NCBI GenBank assembly: GCA_045649025.1
Contig: JAZRPB010000036.1
Span: forward strand, 1 to 64,000
DNA from: Ornithomonoglobus_A sp045649025
GTDB taxonomy: Bacteria > Bacillota > Clostridia > UBA1381
Length of the DNA stretch: 64,000 nucleotides
Direction of reading: 5' to 3'
A model generated the notes under the pieces. It saw nothing but the letters and a program-made list of their open reading frames with translations. It was not told the DNA's origin and made no database searches. Of the stretch, positions 8,150 to 17,161 are shown one piece after another (the first letter of the stretch is position 1; each line of letters starts with the position of its first letter). Made by a program: the position numbers and the translations under genes.

Positions 8150-10720
8150 ATGGCAAAGAAATCCAAAGAGCTAACACTCGATATGGAGGCTATTGAAAAC
8201 CAACATATAGTTGAAGTAGACCTTAACAATGAAATGAAAAAATCATATATCGACTATGCTATGAGCGTTATTGTAAGCCGTGCACTTCCCGATGTGCGAG
8301 ACGGCTTAAAGCCCGTTCACAGACGTATTCTGTATGATATGTACGATGCCAATCTTTTGTATGAAAATGATTTTAGAAAATCGGCGGCAACCGTCGGCGA
8401 CGTTTTGGGTAAATACCACCCGCACGGCGACTCATCGGTTTATGATGCTATGGTGCGTCTTGCACAAGACTTTTCATTAAGATATCCGCTTGTGCAGGGT
8501 AAGGGTAACTTCGGTTCAATCGACGGCGACCCTGCGGCTGCATACAGATACACAGAAGCAAAGATGTCGAAATTGAGTGCATCTATGCTTAAAGATATCG
8601 AAAAGGAAACAGTAGATTTTGTGCCAAACTTCGACGATAAGCTTCAGGAGCCCGACGTTTTGCCCTCACGTTTCCCAAACCTTTTGGTAAACGGCAGCTC
8701 GGGTATTGCTGTTGGTATGGCAACAAATATTCCTCCGCATAACTTAACAGAGGTTATAGACGGTATTATTGCCGTTATAGATGACCCTATGATTTCAATT
8801 GAGGAATTGATGGAATATATCCCTGGTCCCGACTTCCCAACGGGCGGAGTTATAATGGGTAAATCGGGAATAAGACAAGCGTATATGACAGGTAAGGGAC
8901 ACCTTATTATGCGTGCAAAGGCAGAAATTGAAGAGGATTCAAAGGGCAAAACAAGAATTATTGTTACTGAAATTCCGTATCAGGTAAATAAAGCAAAGCT
9001 TGAAAAGCATATCTGCGAGCTTGCAAGCAGCGGTAAGCTTGAGGGTGTGAGCACTGCACGTGACGAATCTTCACAGGATATACGTCTTGTAATCGACTTA
9101 AAACGAGATGCAAACGCGAATGTTGTTTTAAATAATCTTTATAAATATACACAAATGCAGGACACCTTTGGTGTTATTATGCTTGCACTTGTGGATAAGG
9201 TGCCAAAGGTTTTAAATCTTCGTGAAATGCTCGATTATTATATTGCTCATCAGGAAGATGTAATAAGACGCCGCACAACCTACGACCTTAACAAAGCAAG
9301 AGAGAGAGCTCACATATTGGAGGGCTATCGTCTTGTAATAGATAATATCGACGAGGTCATTCAAATTATAAGGGCGTCTGCAGGCATTGCCGAGGCAAAG
9401 ATAGCATTAATAGAACGTTTTGACCTTTCAGAAGAACAGGCAACCGCAATTGTACAAATGCAATTAGGACGTTTGTCGGGTATGGAACGTGAAAAGATAG
9501 AAAATGAATATAAGGAGCTTTGTGTTAAGATTTCCGAATTTGAAGAAATCCTTGCAAATGAAGCAAAGGTTCTGGATATAATAAAAGAGGATCTTTCCGA
9601 AATCAAAAATAAATTCGGCGATAGCAGAAGAACACATATTGAGGCAGTATTTAATGATATCGACGATGAATCGCTTATTGATGAAGAGGACAGTATTATA
9701 ACACTTACTCATAACGGATATGTTAAGCGTATGCCTGTAACTGCGTATAAGTCACAAAAGCGTGGCGGCAGAGGTATTACCGCTATGGCAACACGTGAGG
9801 AGGACTTTGTTGAGCATATCTTTGCAGCTTCAACACACGATAATGTTCTGTTCTTCACCACAAAGGGTATTGTTTATAAATTAAAGGGCTACCAGATACC
9901 TGAAGCAACCCGTCAGGCAAAGGGTATGGCAATTGTAAATCTCCTTCCGCTAGATAAAGAGGAAAAGATTAGTGCAATGATTCCTATACGTAATTTTGAG
10001 GACGGCGACTTCTTAACCTTTGTAACAAGAAACGGTCTTATAAAGAAAACCGATATTATGGACTACTCAAGAATACGTAACGGCGGCTTAAGAGCAGTTG
10101 AGCTTAACGAAGGCGACGAGCTTATTGGCGTATATTGCACCGACGGTGAAAGAGAAGTGCTTGTTGCCACTCACAACGGTATGGCAGTTAAGTTCTCTGA
10201 AAAGAACGTGCGTTCAATGGGCAGAACAACACGAGGTGTAAGAGCAATAAGACTTCGTGAGGGCGATTTTGTTGTTGGAGCTTGTATTGTTGATTATGAG
10301 TCAAAGCTATTCTTGGTTACAGAAAATGGCTACGGCAAAAAGGTAGACTTTGCAGAATACAGACTTCAGTCAAGAGGCGGTAAGGGTATTTATACCTACC
10401 GACTAACCGAAAAGACAGGCAAGCTTTCGGGCATAAGAGTAGTAACCGATGAAAATGATATTATGATTATGACCTCGGCAGGTATTATTATTCGTATGCA
10501 CGCCGATGAAATAAGCACACTCGGAAGATATACACAGGGTGTGAGAGTTATGCGTCTTGCAGAGGGTGTTAATATTGCCAGCCTTGCAATAACAGAGCGT
10601 GACGACGAGGAGGAAACAGTTGCACCCGAGGCGGCAGAAGAGGAAGAAGAAAATATAGAAGAGCCGATAGAAGAAGATTTTGACGACGAGGAAGACGATG
10701 AGGAAGAATCGGAGGAATAA
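8150..10720 (+). CDS. gyrA: DNA gyrase subunit A
   Basis: GyrA is the DNA-cleaving subunit of the type II topoisomerase that introduces negative supercoils. The start is the ATG at 8150: an upstream in-frame ATG at 8138 contains the GGAGG ribosome binding site and is unlikely to be used. The catalytic tyrosine is Tyr134, in AYRYTEAKM. The quinolone-resistance region HPHGDSSVYDA (90-100) keeps Ser95 and Asp99, the residues equal to E. coli Ser83 and Asp87, so the genotype looks susceptible. The GyrA-box QKRGGRG near residue 537 separates it from ParC, and six beta-pinwheel repeats follow. The last ~45 residues are almost wholly Glu and Asp. gyrB is not in this window. Confidence 0.96.
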   Translation: MAKKSKELTLDMEAIENQHIVEVDLNNEMKKSYIDYAMSVIVSRALPDVRDGLKPVHRRILYDMYDANLLYENDFRKSAATVGDVLGKYHPHGDSSVYDAMVRLAQDFSLRYPLVQGKGNFGSIDGDPAAAYRYTEAKMSKLSASMLKDIEKETVDFVPNFDDKLQEPDVLPSRFPNLLVNGSSGIAVGMATNIPPHNLTEVIDGIIAVIDDPMISIEELMEYIPGPDFPTGGVIMGKSGIRQAYMTGKGHLIMRAKAEIEEDSKGKTRIIVTEIPYQVNKAKLEKHICELASSGKLEGVSTARDESSQDIRLVIDLKRDANANVVLNNLYKYTQMQDTFGVIMLALVDKVPKVLNLREMLDYYIAHQEDVIRRRTTYDLNKARERAHILEGYRLVIDNIDEVIQIIRASAGIAEAKIALIERFDLSEEQATAIVQMQLGRLSGMEREKIENEYKELCVKISEFEEILANEAKVLDIIKEDLSEIKNKFGDSRRTHIEAVFNDIDDESLIDEEDSIITLTHNGYVKRMPVTAYKSQKRGGRGITAMATREEDFVEHIFAASTHDNVLFFTTKGIVYKLKGYQIPEATRQAKGMAIVNLLPLDKEEKISAMIPIRNFEDGDFLTFVTRNGLIKKTDIMDYSRIRNGGLRAVELNEGDELIGVYCTDGEREVLVATHNGMAVKFSEKNVRSMGRTTRGVRAIRLREGDFVVGACIVDYESKLFLVTENGYGKKVDFAEYRLQSRGGKGIYTYRLTEKTGKLSGIRVVTDENDIMIMTSAGIIIRMHADEISTLGRYTQGVRVMRLAEGVNIASLAITERDDEEETVAPEAAEEEEENIEEPIEEDFDDEEDDEEESEE

Positions 10721-10721
10721 T

Positions 10722-11378
10722 ATGAAAAAAGTATTGTTATTTGCAATTTGCACCATTTGTTTAATAATGTGTGCTTCGTGCTCAAATGATAAGGTTAATA
10801 ATGAAAAACCAATATCCACACCTGTGGTGCAAACAGCACCGCCGCAGAGTAAAAGCCTTGAGGAGCTAACACAAAATACAGTTGATATAGTAATAGAGCT
10901 TGCCGACGGACGTGCAATGAATGCCGAGCTTTATCCCGAAATAGCACCTATAACTGTTGAAAACTTTTTAAAGCTTATTGATGAGGACTTTTTTGCAGGT
11001 CTTATATTCCATAGAGTTATCCCTGATTTTATGATTCAGGGTGGCGGAATGGATAAAGATATGACCGAAAAGGACGCAGTGTCGATAAAGGGTGAGTTTG
11101 ATGCAAATGGATTTAAAAATCCGCTTCCTCACGAACGAGGAGTGCTTTCAATGGCAAGACTTGGAAATGATAAAGACAGTGCATCAAGTCAGTTCTTTAT
11201 AATGCACGAAACCTCGCCGCATCTTGACGGACAGTATGCTGCATTCGGTAAGATAACAGACGATGCAAGTCTTGCGGTTGTGGATGAAATTGCAACAGTA
11301 CAAACCACTTCTGTTGGTATGCATAGTGATGTGCCATCAGAGCCTGTTATAATAAAAACAATAAAAAGAGCACAATAA
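10722..11378 (+). CDS. Lipoprotein cyclophilin-type peptidyl-prolyl isomerase
   Basis: This 218-residue protein should isomerise X-Pro bonds outside the cell. It has a signal peptide ending in MCAS-C20, a lipobox-like site, so it is probably membrane-anchored. The cyclophilin domain shows FHRVIPDFMIQGGG, then SMARLGNDKDSASSQFFI and DGQYAAFGKI, which include the catalytic Arg-Phe-Gln set. The start is ATG 10722, with GGAGG just upstream inside the end of gyrA; longer upstream starts lie inside gyrA and are not credible. The next gene, 19 bases on, is a cytosolic paralogue. Confidence 0.9.
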   Translation: MKKVLLFAICTICLIMCASCSNDKVNNEKPISTPVVQTAPPQSKSLEELTQNTVDIVIELADGRAMNAELYPEIAPITVENFLKLIDEDFFAGLIFHRVIPDFMIQGGGMDKDMTEKDAVSIKGEFDANGFKNPLPHERGVLSMARLGNDKDSASSQFFIMHETSPHLDGQYAAFGKITDDASLAVVDEIATVQTTSVGMHSDVPSEPVIIKTIKRAQ

Positions 11379-11397
11379 GAAAGGCAGTGTTAAAAAT

Positions 11398-11880
11398 ATG
11401 GCAAATATAAATATTGAAATTGAAATGGAAAACGGCGATTTAATGAAAGCCGAGCTATACCCCGAAACAGCACCGCTAACAGTAGAAAACTTTGTTAAGC
11501 TCATAAAAGAGGACTTTTTTGCAGGCTTAATATTCCACCGTGTAATATATGGATTTATGATACAAGGTGGTGGCTTCACTGCAGACGGTGCACACAAGGA
11601 AACCGAAAGCATAAAGGGCGAGTTCGATGCAAACGGATTTAATAATCCGCTAAAGCATACACGCGGTGTGCTTTCAATGGCAAGAACAATGTTCCCTAAC
11701 AGTGCATCGAGCCAGTTCTTTATAATGCATAAGGACTCACCGCACCTTGACGGACAGTATGCCGCATTCGGTAAGGTAACAGAGGGGCTTGAGGTTGTAG
11801 ATAAAATTGCCGAGTGTGATACCGATTTTCAGGATAAGCCTCTTGATGATCAGGTTATAAAAACAATTCGTTTGGTGTGA
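11398..11880 (+). CDS. Cytosolic cyclophilin-type peptidyl-prolyl isomerase
   Basis: This 160-residue single-domain cyclophilin has no signal peptide. It shows FHRVIYGFMIQGGG, SMARTMFPNSASSQFFI and DGQYAAFGKV. It is close to the preceding lipoprotein in almost every segment (AELYPE, PLTVENFVKLI, EDFFAGLIFHRVI), so the two look like a tandem duplication, with only the first copy acquiring an export signal. It follows that gene after 19 bases with an AAGAAAGGCAG ribosome binding site. Confidence 0.92.
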   Translation: MANINIEIEMENGDLMKAELYPETAPLTVENFVKLIKEDFFAGLIFHRVIYGFMIQGGGFTADGAHKETESIKGEFDANGFNNPLKHTRGVLSMARTMFPNSASSQFFIMHKDSPHLDGQYAAFGKVTEGLEVVDKIAECDTDFQDKPLDDQVIKTIRLV

Positions 11881-11920
11881 TATGTTTTTAAATACTGTTA
11901 AAAGCAGTGTTTCAATTTAT

Positions 11921-12021
11921 AAAAAGTCACCGTTATGACTGTCGTTTTTTAGCTCACTTCCATAGGTAGACTTTTTTGTAATTCAGGAAATTACAACATG
12001 AAAACTGTAATTTCCTAAAAG
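11921..12021. repeat. Dispersed ~100-bp element, family R3, copy 1
   Basis: This stretch is nearly the reverse complement of 46622-46735. Shared parts are the AAAAAGTCAC end, an AGCTCACTTCCATA block (ATATGGAAGTGAGCT in the other copy), GTAGACTTTTTTGTAATT, and a closing hairpin AGGAAATTAC/GTAATTTCCT. The hairpin loop differs between the copies. It lies between the second cyclophilin and the riboswitch. Confidence 0.75.
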
Positions 12022-12069
12022 ATTAAAATTAAATAAATCGTTTAATGTGTCGTCCTTGTGCGTAACGTA

Positions 12070-12245
12070 AAGAAATTTACAGCCTTGGAGGGTGAAAAGG
12101 GAATCGGGTGTGAATCCCGAACGGTACTGCCGCCGTATGAATTTTATGCTGTATATACGTCGATGAAAGTCGGTCATTGGGAAACTGAGAAGGCAGTGTA
12201 TACAGAGTTGCATAAGCAATAAGAATTCAAGTCGAAAGACCTGCA
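12070..12245 (+). promoter_or_regulatory. Cobalamin (B12) riboswitch
   Basis: The aptamer core is visible in order: an AGCC start, GGGTGAAAAGGGAATCGGG then TGTGAATCCCGAACGG, then TACTGCCGCCGT, a variable arm, GAAAGTCGGTC followed by ATTGGGAAACTGAGAAGGC, and the closing AAGTCGAAAGACCTGC. These match the L5/J6/L6 core and the closing P1/P2 strands of the cobalamin class. Adenosyl- or methylcobalamin would be the ligand. A terminator follows 126 bases later, before the first exported protein gene, so control is probably by transcription termination. Confidence 0.88.
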
Positions 12246-12370
12246 TTAACAAATGAGTGTTTGTTTTTTGTGTGCAAAATTACACGCAGATTACATAGTT
12301 TGGGGTTTTTGTGCCCCTTTATTTGCTTTGCTTTTTTTGCAGAGGCGATTCGCAATACACAGAAATATAC

Positions 12371-12402
12371 AGCTGTGGTGATTTTTTGCCGCAGCTTTTT
12401 TT
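12371..12402 (+). terminator. Intrinsic terminator, likely riboswitch expression platform
   Basis: AGCTGTGG (12371-12378) pairs with CCGCAGCT (12389-12396) and is followed by TTTTTTT. It lies between the B12 aptamer and the DUF4430 gene at 12445. A second GGGG/CCCC hairpin at about 12302-12318 may take part in switching. Apart from the R3 repeat, the riboswitch and these hairpins, I see nothing else in the 564-base gap. Confidence 0.75.
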
Positions 12403-12444
12403 GTAGGAACTGCGGAGTAAAGTAAATTAAAGGGGGTACTTAAA

Positions 12445-13500
12445 ATGTACAAAAAAATCTACAAAGCTATTATTCTATTAATTTCTGTTATGTCTTACGT
12501 GGCACTAATGTCGGGTAATGTTATTGCAGGGGAAAAGAAGTATGCCTATGTTTCGGTGTATGATTACACTGCCGTGGAGGCAAAAATTAAGGGTGCAAGC
12601 AAAACAGGTGTAATTTTAGATAATTACAAGGTTGAAATTGCTTCCACCACAGCACAAACCATTATAAACGCATTCACAGAAAACGGCATTGATTATTATA
12701 TGGACAACACATACGGTCCATATGTAAATTCAATAAACGGACTTGGTGCAGGTAAAGGCTATGCGGGCTGGATGATGTCGTATAACAATGATGACTATTC
12801 AAATTGGGGTATCAGCTATATAACCCTCAATGACGGCGATAAAATTCGTTTTGATTACTCAAATAATGCCGATTATACAACAGATGATATAGGAAACGGA
12901 AGCTACGGACTTCCCATAATATCAAAAATATCACTCGACGGAATTGAGGTTAAAGCATCAAAAACATCAGATTATGATGAAAACTGGAATCCGATTAATA
13001 ACTATTATATAAACTATGAAAACGGTTTTACAGAGAAGATAACAGGTGACGGAAGCAGTGAAAATCCGTTTATATTAAATGTTCCTGTAAATAATAATAC
13101 AGATATAACCAATATAAAACCAACATATACAACAAGTCTTAATAAAAACTACCGCATAACAACCTGTATTGATGAAGCAGCAGATTATACAAATGGTGTT
13201 GATGTTACTATTTCAAGCCTTGGAGGCAGATACATAAGCCATTATAAAATTTACCCTGTAAGACTTAATGAAAACGGTGTTGCTGTTAGTACTGTCAGTG
13301 ATGGCGAAAAAATAAAATCGTATGTGTATTCAAACAGAAATGCGAAGTGCTACGCTGCTTTTTACAGTAATGATAAAAGTATGAGCAGTGTTTTTGTAAA
13401 TGATATTGTTAAGGGCGTGTCGCTTATACAGATGCCGAATACAAACAATGCAGCATATAAGACGTTTTTATGGACAGATACAATGCTTGCGTTAAAGTAA
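12445..13500 (+). CDS. Secreted DUF4430 (transcobalamin beta-domain-like) protein
   Basis: This is a 351-residue exported protein with an N-terminal signal peptide (cleavage near NVIA-G, residue ~29), no lipobox and no anchor. Residues ~55-150 match DUF4430, the fold related to the C-terminal beta domain of transcobalamin and intrinsic factor: TTAQTIINAF, NGLGAGKGYAGWMMSYN, then a G-I-S-Y-I-T-L-N-D-G-D-K-I-R-F-D-Y-S strand. The remaining ~200 residues look beta-rich, and I do not recognise them. The start ATG follows AAAGGGGGT. It is the first gene behind the B12 riboswitch, and two more surface proteins of the same theme follow. A role in capturing corrinoid outside the cell is inferred from the fold and riboswitch, not demonstrated. 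Confidence 0.82.
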   Translation: MYKKIYKAIILLISVMSYVALMSGNVIAGEKKYAYVSVYDYTAVEAKIKGASKTGVILDNYKVEIASTTAQTIINAFTENGIDYYMDNTYGPYVNSINGLGAGKGYAGWMMSYNNDDYSNWGISYITLNDGDKIRFDYSNNADYTTDDIGNGSYGLPIISKISLDGIEVKASKTSDYDENWNPINNYYINYENGFTEKITGDGSSENPFILNVPVNNNTDITNIKPTYTTSLNKNYRITTCIDEAADYTNGVDVTISSLGGRYISHYKIYPVRLNENGVAVSTVSDGEKIKSYVYSNRNAKCYAAFYSNDKSMSSVFVNDIVKGVSLIQMPNTNNAAYKTFLWTDTMLALK

Positions 13501-13519
13501 ATTGTGGAGGATATCAAAT

Positions 13520-15205
13520 ATGAAAAAGCTCGTTTTGTGTGCACTTATGTTTATTATGTCCGTTTCTTTTGTGGAAGTTGGTGCGTATGCAACAGAGGAT
13601 TTGGAAACAACAATAACTAAAACAGCACAATATGTATCGCAAACGGTAACTAATCCGCAAATTGCAAGCATAGGCGGTGATTGGGCAGTGTTTGCACTGT
13701 CGAGATACGGATATGACAACGATGAATTTTATAATACCTACTATAAAAATGTATCAGACGCAGTAAAGGAAAGCAATTCAGAATATGTGGGAGAGTTTAG
13801 CACAGATAGTTCAAGAGTTGTTATTGCACTGTCCTCGGCGGGATACGATGCAACCGACGTAGACGGAAAAAACCTGTATTTGCCGTTAGAGGATTACGAT
13901 TATGTAATAGAAAGAGGAGTAAACGGTGCGTCGTATGCATTAATTGCCTTTGATAGCACAGGGTATGTGATTGCAAATGAAGAAGCCACAAACTCAAGGG
14001 AAAAAATGATAGAGTATATCCTTTCAAAAACAGTCCCGAGAGGCGGTTGGGCAATGGGCGGAAATGTTGCAGATTTTGATATGACCGCTATGGCAATACA
14101 AGCACTTGCACCTTATTATGAAAGTGATGATGCTGTAAAAACTGCAATAGATGATGCACTTTTAATGCTGTCGCAAAGACAATCAGCCACAGGCGGTTAT
14201 GTTAGCTGGGGGACCTCCACTGCAGAAGCCTGTGCCCAGATTATATGTGCACTCTCATCTATAGGTGTTGATATAGAGGATGAAAGATTTGTAAAAGATG
14301 GTAACACCTTGCTTGATGCACTGTTATCGTTTTATGATGAGCAAACAGGTGCGTTCTCACACATTATAAACACACCAATAAACCAAATGGCAACCGAGCA
14401 GGCAATGTATGCAATGGTAGCATACAACCGTGCAGCTAATAGCAGTGCGGGTCTTTATGATTTTAGTGATGTTACAGAGCGTAGCTATTTTGAAAACACA
14501 GAGCAGGAAGACGAGGATGTTTTTATAGGCTATTGGGATGGCTATGAAGAATATGAAGAATATGAAGAAGATACACAAGAAAATGTAAAAGAAGAGGAGG
14601 AAGTTACGGAGCCTCCAGCAGACAAGAATGAAATTAAAATAAATGCAGAGTTTACCGATATATACGGATGTGAGTTTTCAAAGGAAATAAAGGAGCTTGC
14701 AAAAAAGGGGATAATAACAGGTAAGAGTGAAAGTATATTTGAGCCGTATTCGAATATGACACGTGCAGAATATGCAACAATAATTGTGCGTTCATTCAAT
14801 TTGGTGGGCGGAGAAAATGTATTTACCGATGTTACGCCCGACGATTGGTTTTATCCGTATGTTGTGAGTGCATATGCAAATGGAATTATAAACGGGGTAT
14901 CAAAAACAGAATTTGCACCCCAAAAAAATATAACCCGTGAGGAAGCCGCACTTATGTGCACAAGAGCTGCAAAGCTGTTTAGTGCGGCGGCAAATATAAA
15001 GGAAAAGCAAATACAAAACATTCTTTCGCAGTTTGATGACTATAAGAGTGTCAGCCCGTGGGCACGGGAGGGTATGGCATTTTGCTATGCTAACGGAATT
15101 TTAAAAGACGACACTATGGAAATAAAGCCGCAACAGTATGTTGACCGTGGCGAGATTGCGTATATGATATTTAATTTATTAAGGGTGAAAAATTATGAAA
15201 ACTAA
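13520..15205 (+). CDS. Alpha/alpha-toroid (transcobalamin alpha-domain-like) protein with three SLH repeats
   Basis: This 561-residue surface protein starts at ATG 13520, placed by GGAGG ten bases upstream. The signal peptide is cleaved after GAYA. Residues ~25-325 carry repeated helical pairs: GGDWAVFALSRYG, VIALSSAGYD, GASYALIAFDSTGY, RGGWAMGG then FDMTAMAIQALAPYY, GGYVSWG then AEACAQIICALSSIG, and MATEQAMYAMVAYNRA. This is the alpha6/alpha6 toroid of prenyltransferases, terpenoid cyclases and the B12-binding alpha domain of intrinsic factor. A very acidic linker (~328-368, repeated EEY units) leads to three S-layer homology repeats starting near 376, 433 and 504, which should bind secondary wall polymer. 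It sits between two DUF4430 genes behind the riboswitch. Binding of B12 is inferred. Confidence 0.85.
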   Translation: MKKLVLCALMFIMSVSFVEVGAYATEDLETTITKTAQYVSQTVTNPQIASIGGDWAVFALSRYGYDNDEFYNTYYKNVSDAVKESNSEYVGEFSTDSSRVVIALSSAGYDATDVDGKNLYLPLEDYDYVIERGVNGASYALIAFDSTGYVIANEEATNSREKMIEYILSKTVPRGGWAMGGNVADFDMTAMAIQALAPYYESDDAVKTAIDDALLMLSQRQSATGGYVSWGTSTAEACAQIICALSSIGVDIEDERFVKDGNTLLDALLSFYDEQTGAFSHIINTPINQMATEQAMYAMVAYNRAANSSAGLYDFSDVTERSYFENTEQEDEDVFIGYWDGYEEYEEYEEDTQENVKEEEEVTEPPADKNEIKINAEFTDIYGCEFSKEIKELAKKGIITGKSESIFEPYSNMTRAEYATIIVRSFNLVGGENVFTDVTPDDWFYPYVVSAYANGIINGVSKTEFAPQKNITREEAALMCTRAAKLFSAAANIKEKQIQNILSQFDDYKSVSPWAREGMAFCYANGILKDDTMEIKPQQYVDRGEIAYMIFNLLRVKNYEN

Positions 15206-15971
15206 ACGGAAGCTAATTTTAATATGTGTTCTCATATTTATTGCAGTAACAGTATTTTGTGCATGCTCTAAAGATACTGTGAAACCGCAAATGTCAGACA
15301 CGGCTCTTACACAGTCAAAAAATAATAATGCAGAAGGAAATGATGATAACACCCTTGGTATTATTATATCTGATAAAAACAAAGGACAGGAAGGTGAGAA
15401 GAAAAACTCACAAGAAAGCGAAGCACCAAAAAAGGAAGATAAAAAAAGCGGTGCGGCTGAAGAAAAGAATACCAACGAGCGTGAGGAAAAAGTTACGCAA
15501 CCAACACAAAAGAGGGAAGTAACAGTTTTCGACAAAGGTGAAGAGTATCGGGGCGATGACAACAAAGCCGATAACGATAAAAGCTATTGCTCGCTTATTA
15601 TCACCTGTGAAACTGTTTTAAATAATATGGATAAGCTGGATGCACAAAAGCATAAGCTTATTCCCCAAAACGGTATTATATTATCAAAGAAAAATATTGA
15701 GTTTAACGAAGGTGAAAGTGTATTCAACATTTTAAGGCGTGAAACAAAAAGAGAAAAAATACATATGGAATTTGAGGAAACTCCTGCTATTAACAGTGTT
15801 TATATAGAGGGTATAAACAACCTGTATGAATTTGATTGCGGAAACGAATCGGGATGGTCGTATGTTATAAATGATAAAGGCGTTGATGTTGGTTGCTCTG
15901 AATATATGGTAAAGGATGGCGACGTAATAAAATTTTACTATGTCTGCAGTTGGGATGACTTTATTTTTTAA
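15195..15971 (+). CDS. DUF4430 lipoprotein
   Basis: This 258-residue protein overlaps the toroid gene by 11 bases, which argues for coupled translation. Its signal peptide ends in FCA-C24, a lipobox, so it is tethered to the membrane. Residues ~25-120 are a hydrophilic Lys/Glu-rich spacer able to span the wall. The C-terminal ~95 residues are a typical DUF4430 domain: GESVFNILRRET, YIEGINNLYEFDCGNESGW (a very typical segment), then SYVINDKGVDVGCSEYMVKDGD and VIKFYYVCSW. With the SLH-anchored toroid, it would supply the second half of a transcobalamin-like pair at the cell surface. No ABC transporter genes follow; hemW comes next after 14 bases. Confidence 0.87.
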   Translation: MKTKRKLILICVLIFIAVTVFCACSKDTVKPQMSDTALTQSKNNNAEGNDDNTLGIIISDKNKGQEGEKKNSQESEAPKKEDKKSGAAEEKNTNEREEKVTQPTQKREVTVFDKGEEYRGDDNKADNDKSYCSLIITCETVLNNMDKLDAQKHKLIPQNGIILSKKNIEFNEGESVFNILRRETKREKIHMEFEETPAINSVYIEGINNLYEFDCGNESGWSYVINDKGVDVGCSEYMVKDGDVIKFYYVCSWDDFIF

Positions 15972-15985
15972 GGAAAGGAAACGAT

Positions 15986-17089
15986 ATGAAGGGCTTATAT
16001 ATTCACATACCCTTTTGTGTGCAAAAGTGTAAATATTGCGATTTTACTTCGTATGCAAATTGCGAAGATAAAACAGATATATATCTTAATGCACTCATTA
16101 GGGAAATGCATCAATATAATAATGAAAAAATTAATACAATATTTATAGGCGGTGGTACACCGTCTTTGTTGTCGTGTGAGCAAATTTCATTTTTAATGGA
16201 TAACGTATATAAAACCTTTAATGTTGCAGATAACTGTGAAATAACTATGGAGTTAAACCCTGGCACACTTAATAAAGAAAAGATACAGGCAATGTATAAT
16301 CTTGGAATTAACAGAGTGAGTGTGGGAGTGCAGTCGTTTAACGATAATGAGCTTAAGGCAATAGGAAGAATACATAGTGCCCACGAGGCATATAATAATG
16401 TTTGGTTGTTAAATAAAGTGGGATTTAAAAATATAAATCTTGATATTATGAGTGCACTGCCATATCAAAGTATGGAAAGCCTTATGCAGACACTTAAAAA
16501 AGCACTGTCCTTGCCAATAACCCATATAAGTGCATATAGCCTTATTTTAGAGGAGGGCACACCTCTGTTTAGGGAGTATAATCAGGGGAAATTTACTCTT
16601 CCAAGTGATGATGAGGACAGAGATATGTATGCATCAACCGTAAATTTTTTAAAAGAACACGGCTTTATACGATACGAAATCTCAAATTTTGCAAAGAAGG
16701 GCTATGAATGCAAACACAATTTAAAGTATTGGCACTGCGATGAATATATAGGGGTTGGTGCATCGGCACACTCATATATAGGAAGCAAAAGGTTTTCCAA
16801 TCCGTGTGGTTTGAGTGAATATATTAATGGTGATAAAAGAGAAGTAGTAACACTCACAAAAAACGATAAAATGTCGGAATTTATGATGATGGGACTTCGC
16901 ACCCAAGAGGGTGTAAATGAAATTGAATTTAAAAACAGATTTAATGTTGAAATCAAAGATGTGTATAAAAAGGAAATTGATAAGTTTTTAAAACTTGGAC
17001 TTCTAAAGTATAGCAATGGTTTTTTGTCGCTTACCGACAGGGGAATAGACATTTCAAACAGTGTAATGTGTGAATTTATTATTAATTAA
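15986..17089 (+). CDS. hemW: Radical SAM family heme chaperone HemW
   Basis: HemW is a HemN-like radical-SAM protein that binds heme and helps load it into respiratory proteins; many older annotations call it coproporphyrinogen oxidase. The 4Fe-4S motif is Cys11-Cys15-Cys18 in HIPFCVQKCKYCDF, with GGGTPSLLS downstream and a C-terminal HemN domain. It is 367 residues, normal for HemW and shorter than HemN. The start follows AAGGAAAGGAAACG. In Clostridia hemW usually sits just before hrcA, as here. It directly follows the B12-riboswitch operon with no terminator visible, so it may share that transcript. Confidence 0.93.
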   Translation: MKGLYIHIPFCVQKCKYCDFTSYANCEDKTDIYLNALIREMHQYNNEKINTIFIGGGTPSLLSCEQISFLMDNVYKTFNVADNCEITMELNPGTLNKEKIQAMYNLGINRVSVGVQSFNDNELKAIGRIHSAHEAYNNVWLLNKVGFKNINLDIMSALPYQSMESLMQTLKKALSLPITHISAYSLILEEGTPLFREYNQGKFTLPSDDEDRDMYASTVNFLKEHGFIRYEISNFAKKGYECKHNLKYWHCDEYIGVGASAHSYIGSKRFSNPCGLSEYINGDKREVVTLTKNDKMSEFMMMGLRTQEGVNEIEFKNRFNVEIKDVYKKEIDKFLKLGLLKYSNGFLSLTDRGIDISNSVMCEFIIN

Positions 17090-17130
17090 TGTTTAAATTG
17101 TTAATATTTTGTGAATGTTAAAAAAAACTA

Positions 17131-17159
17131 TTGACAATTAATGAAAAAGGTGGTATCTT
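17131..17159 (+). promoter_or_regulatory. Sigma-A promoter of the hrcA operon
   Basis: TTGACA (17131-17136) and TATCTT (17154-17159) are 17 bases apart. The CIRCE operator begins three bases downstream. Confidence 0.8.
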
Positions 17160-17161
17160 AT

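Noticed and set aside
14540..14575. Microsatellite-like GAATAT repeats in the toroid-SLH gene
   Set aside because: They encode the acidic EEY linker in frame and are too short to treat as a separate repeat feature.
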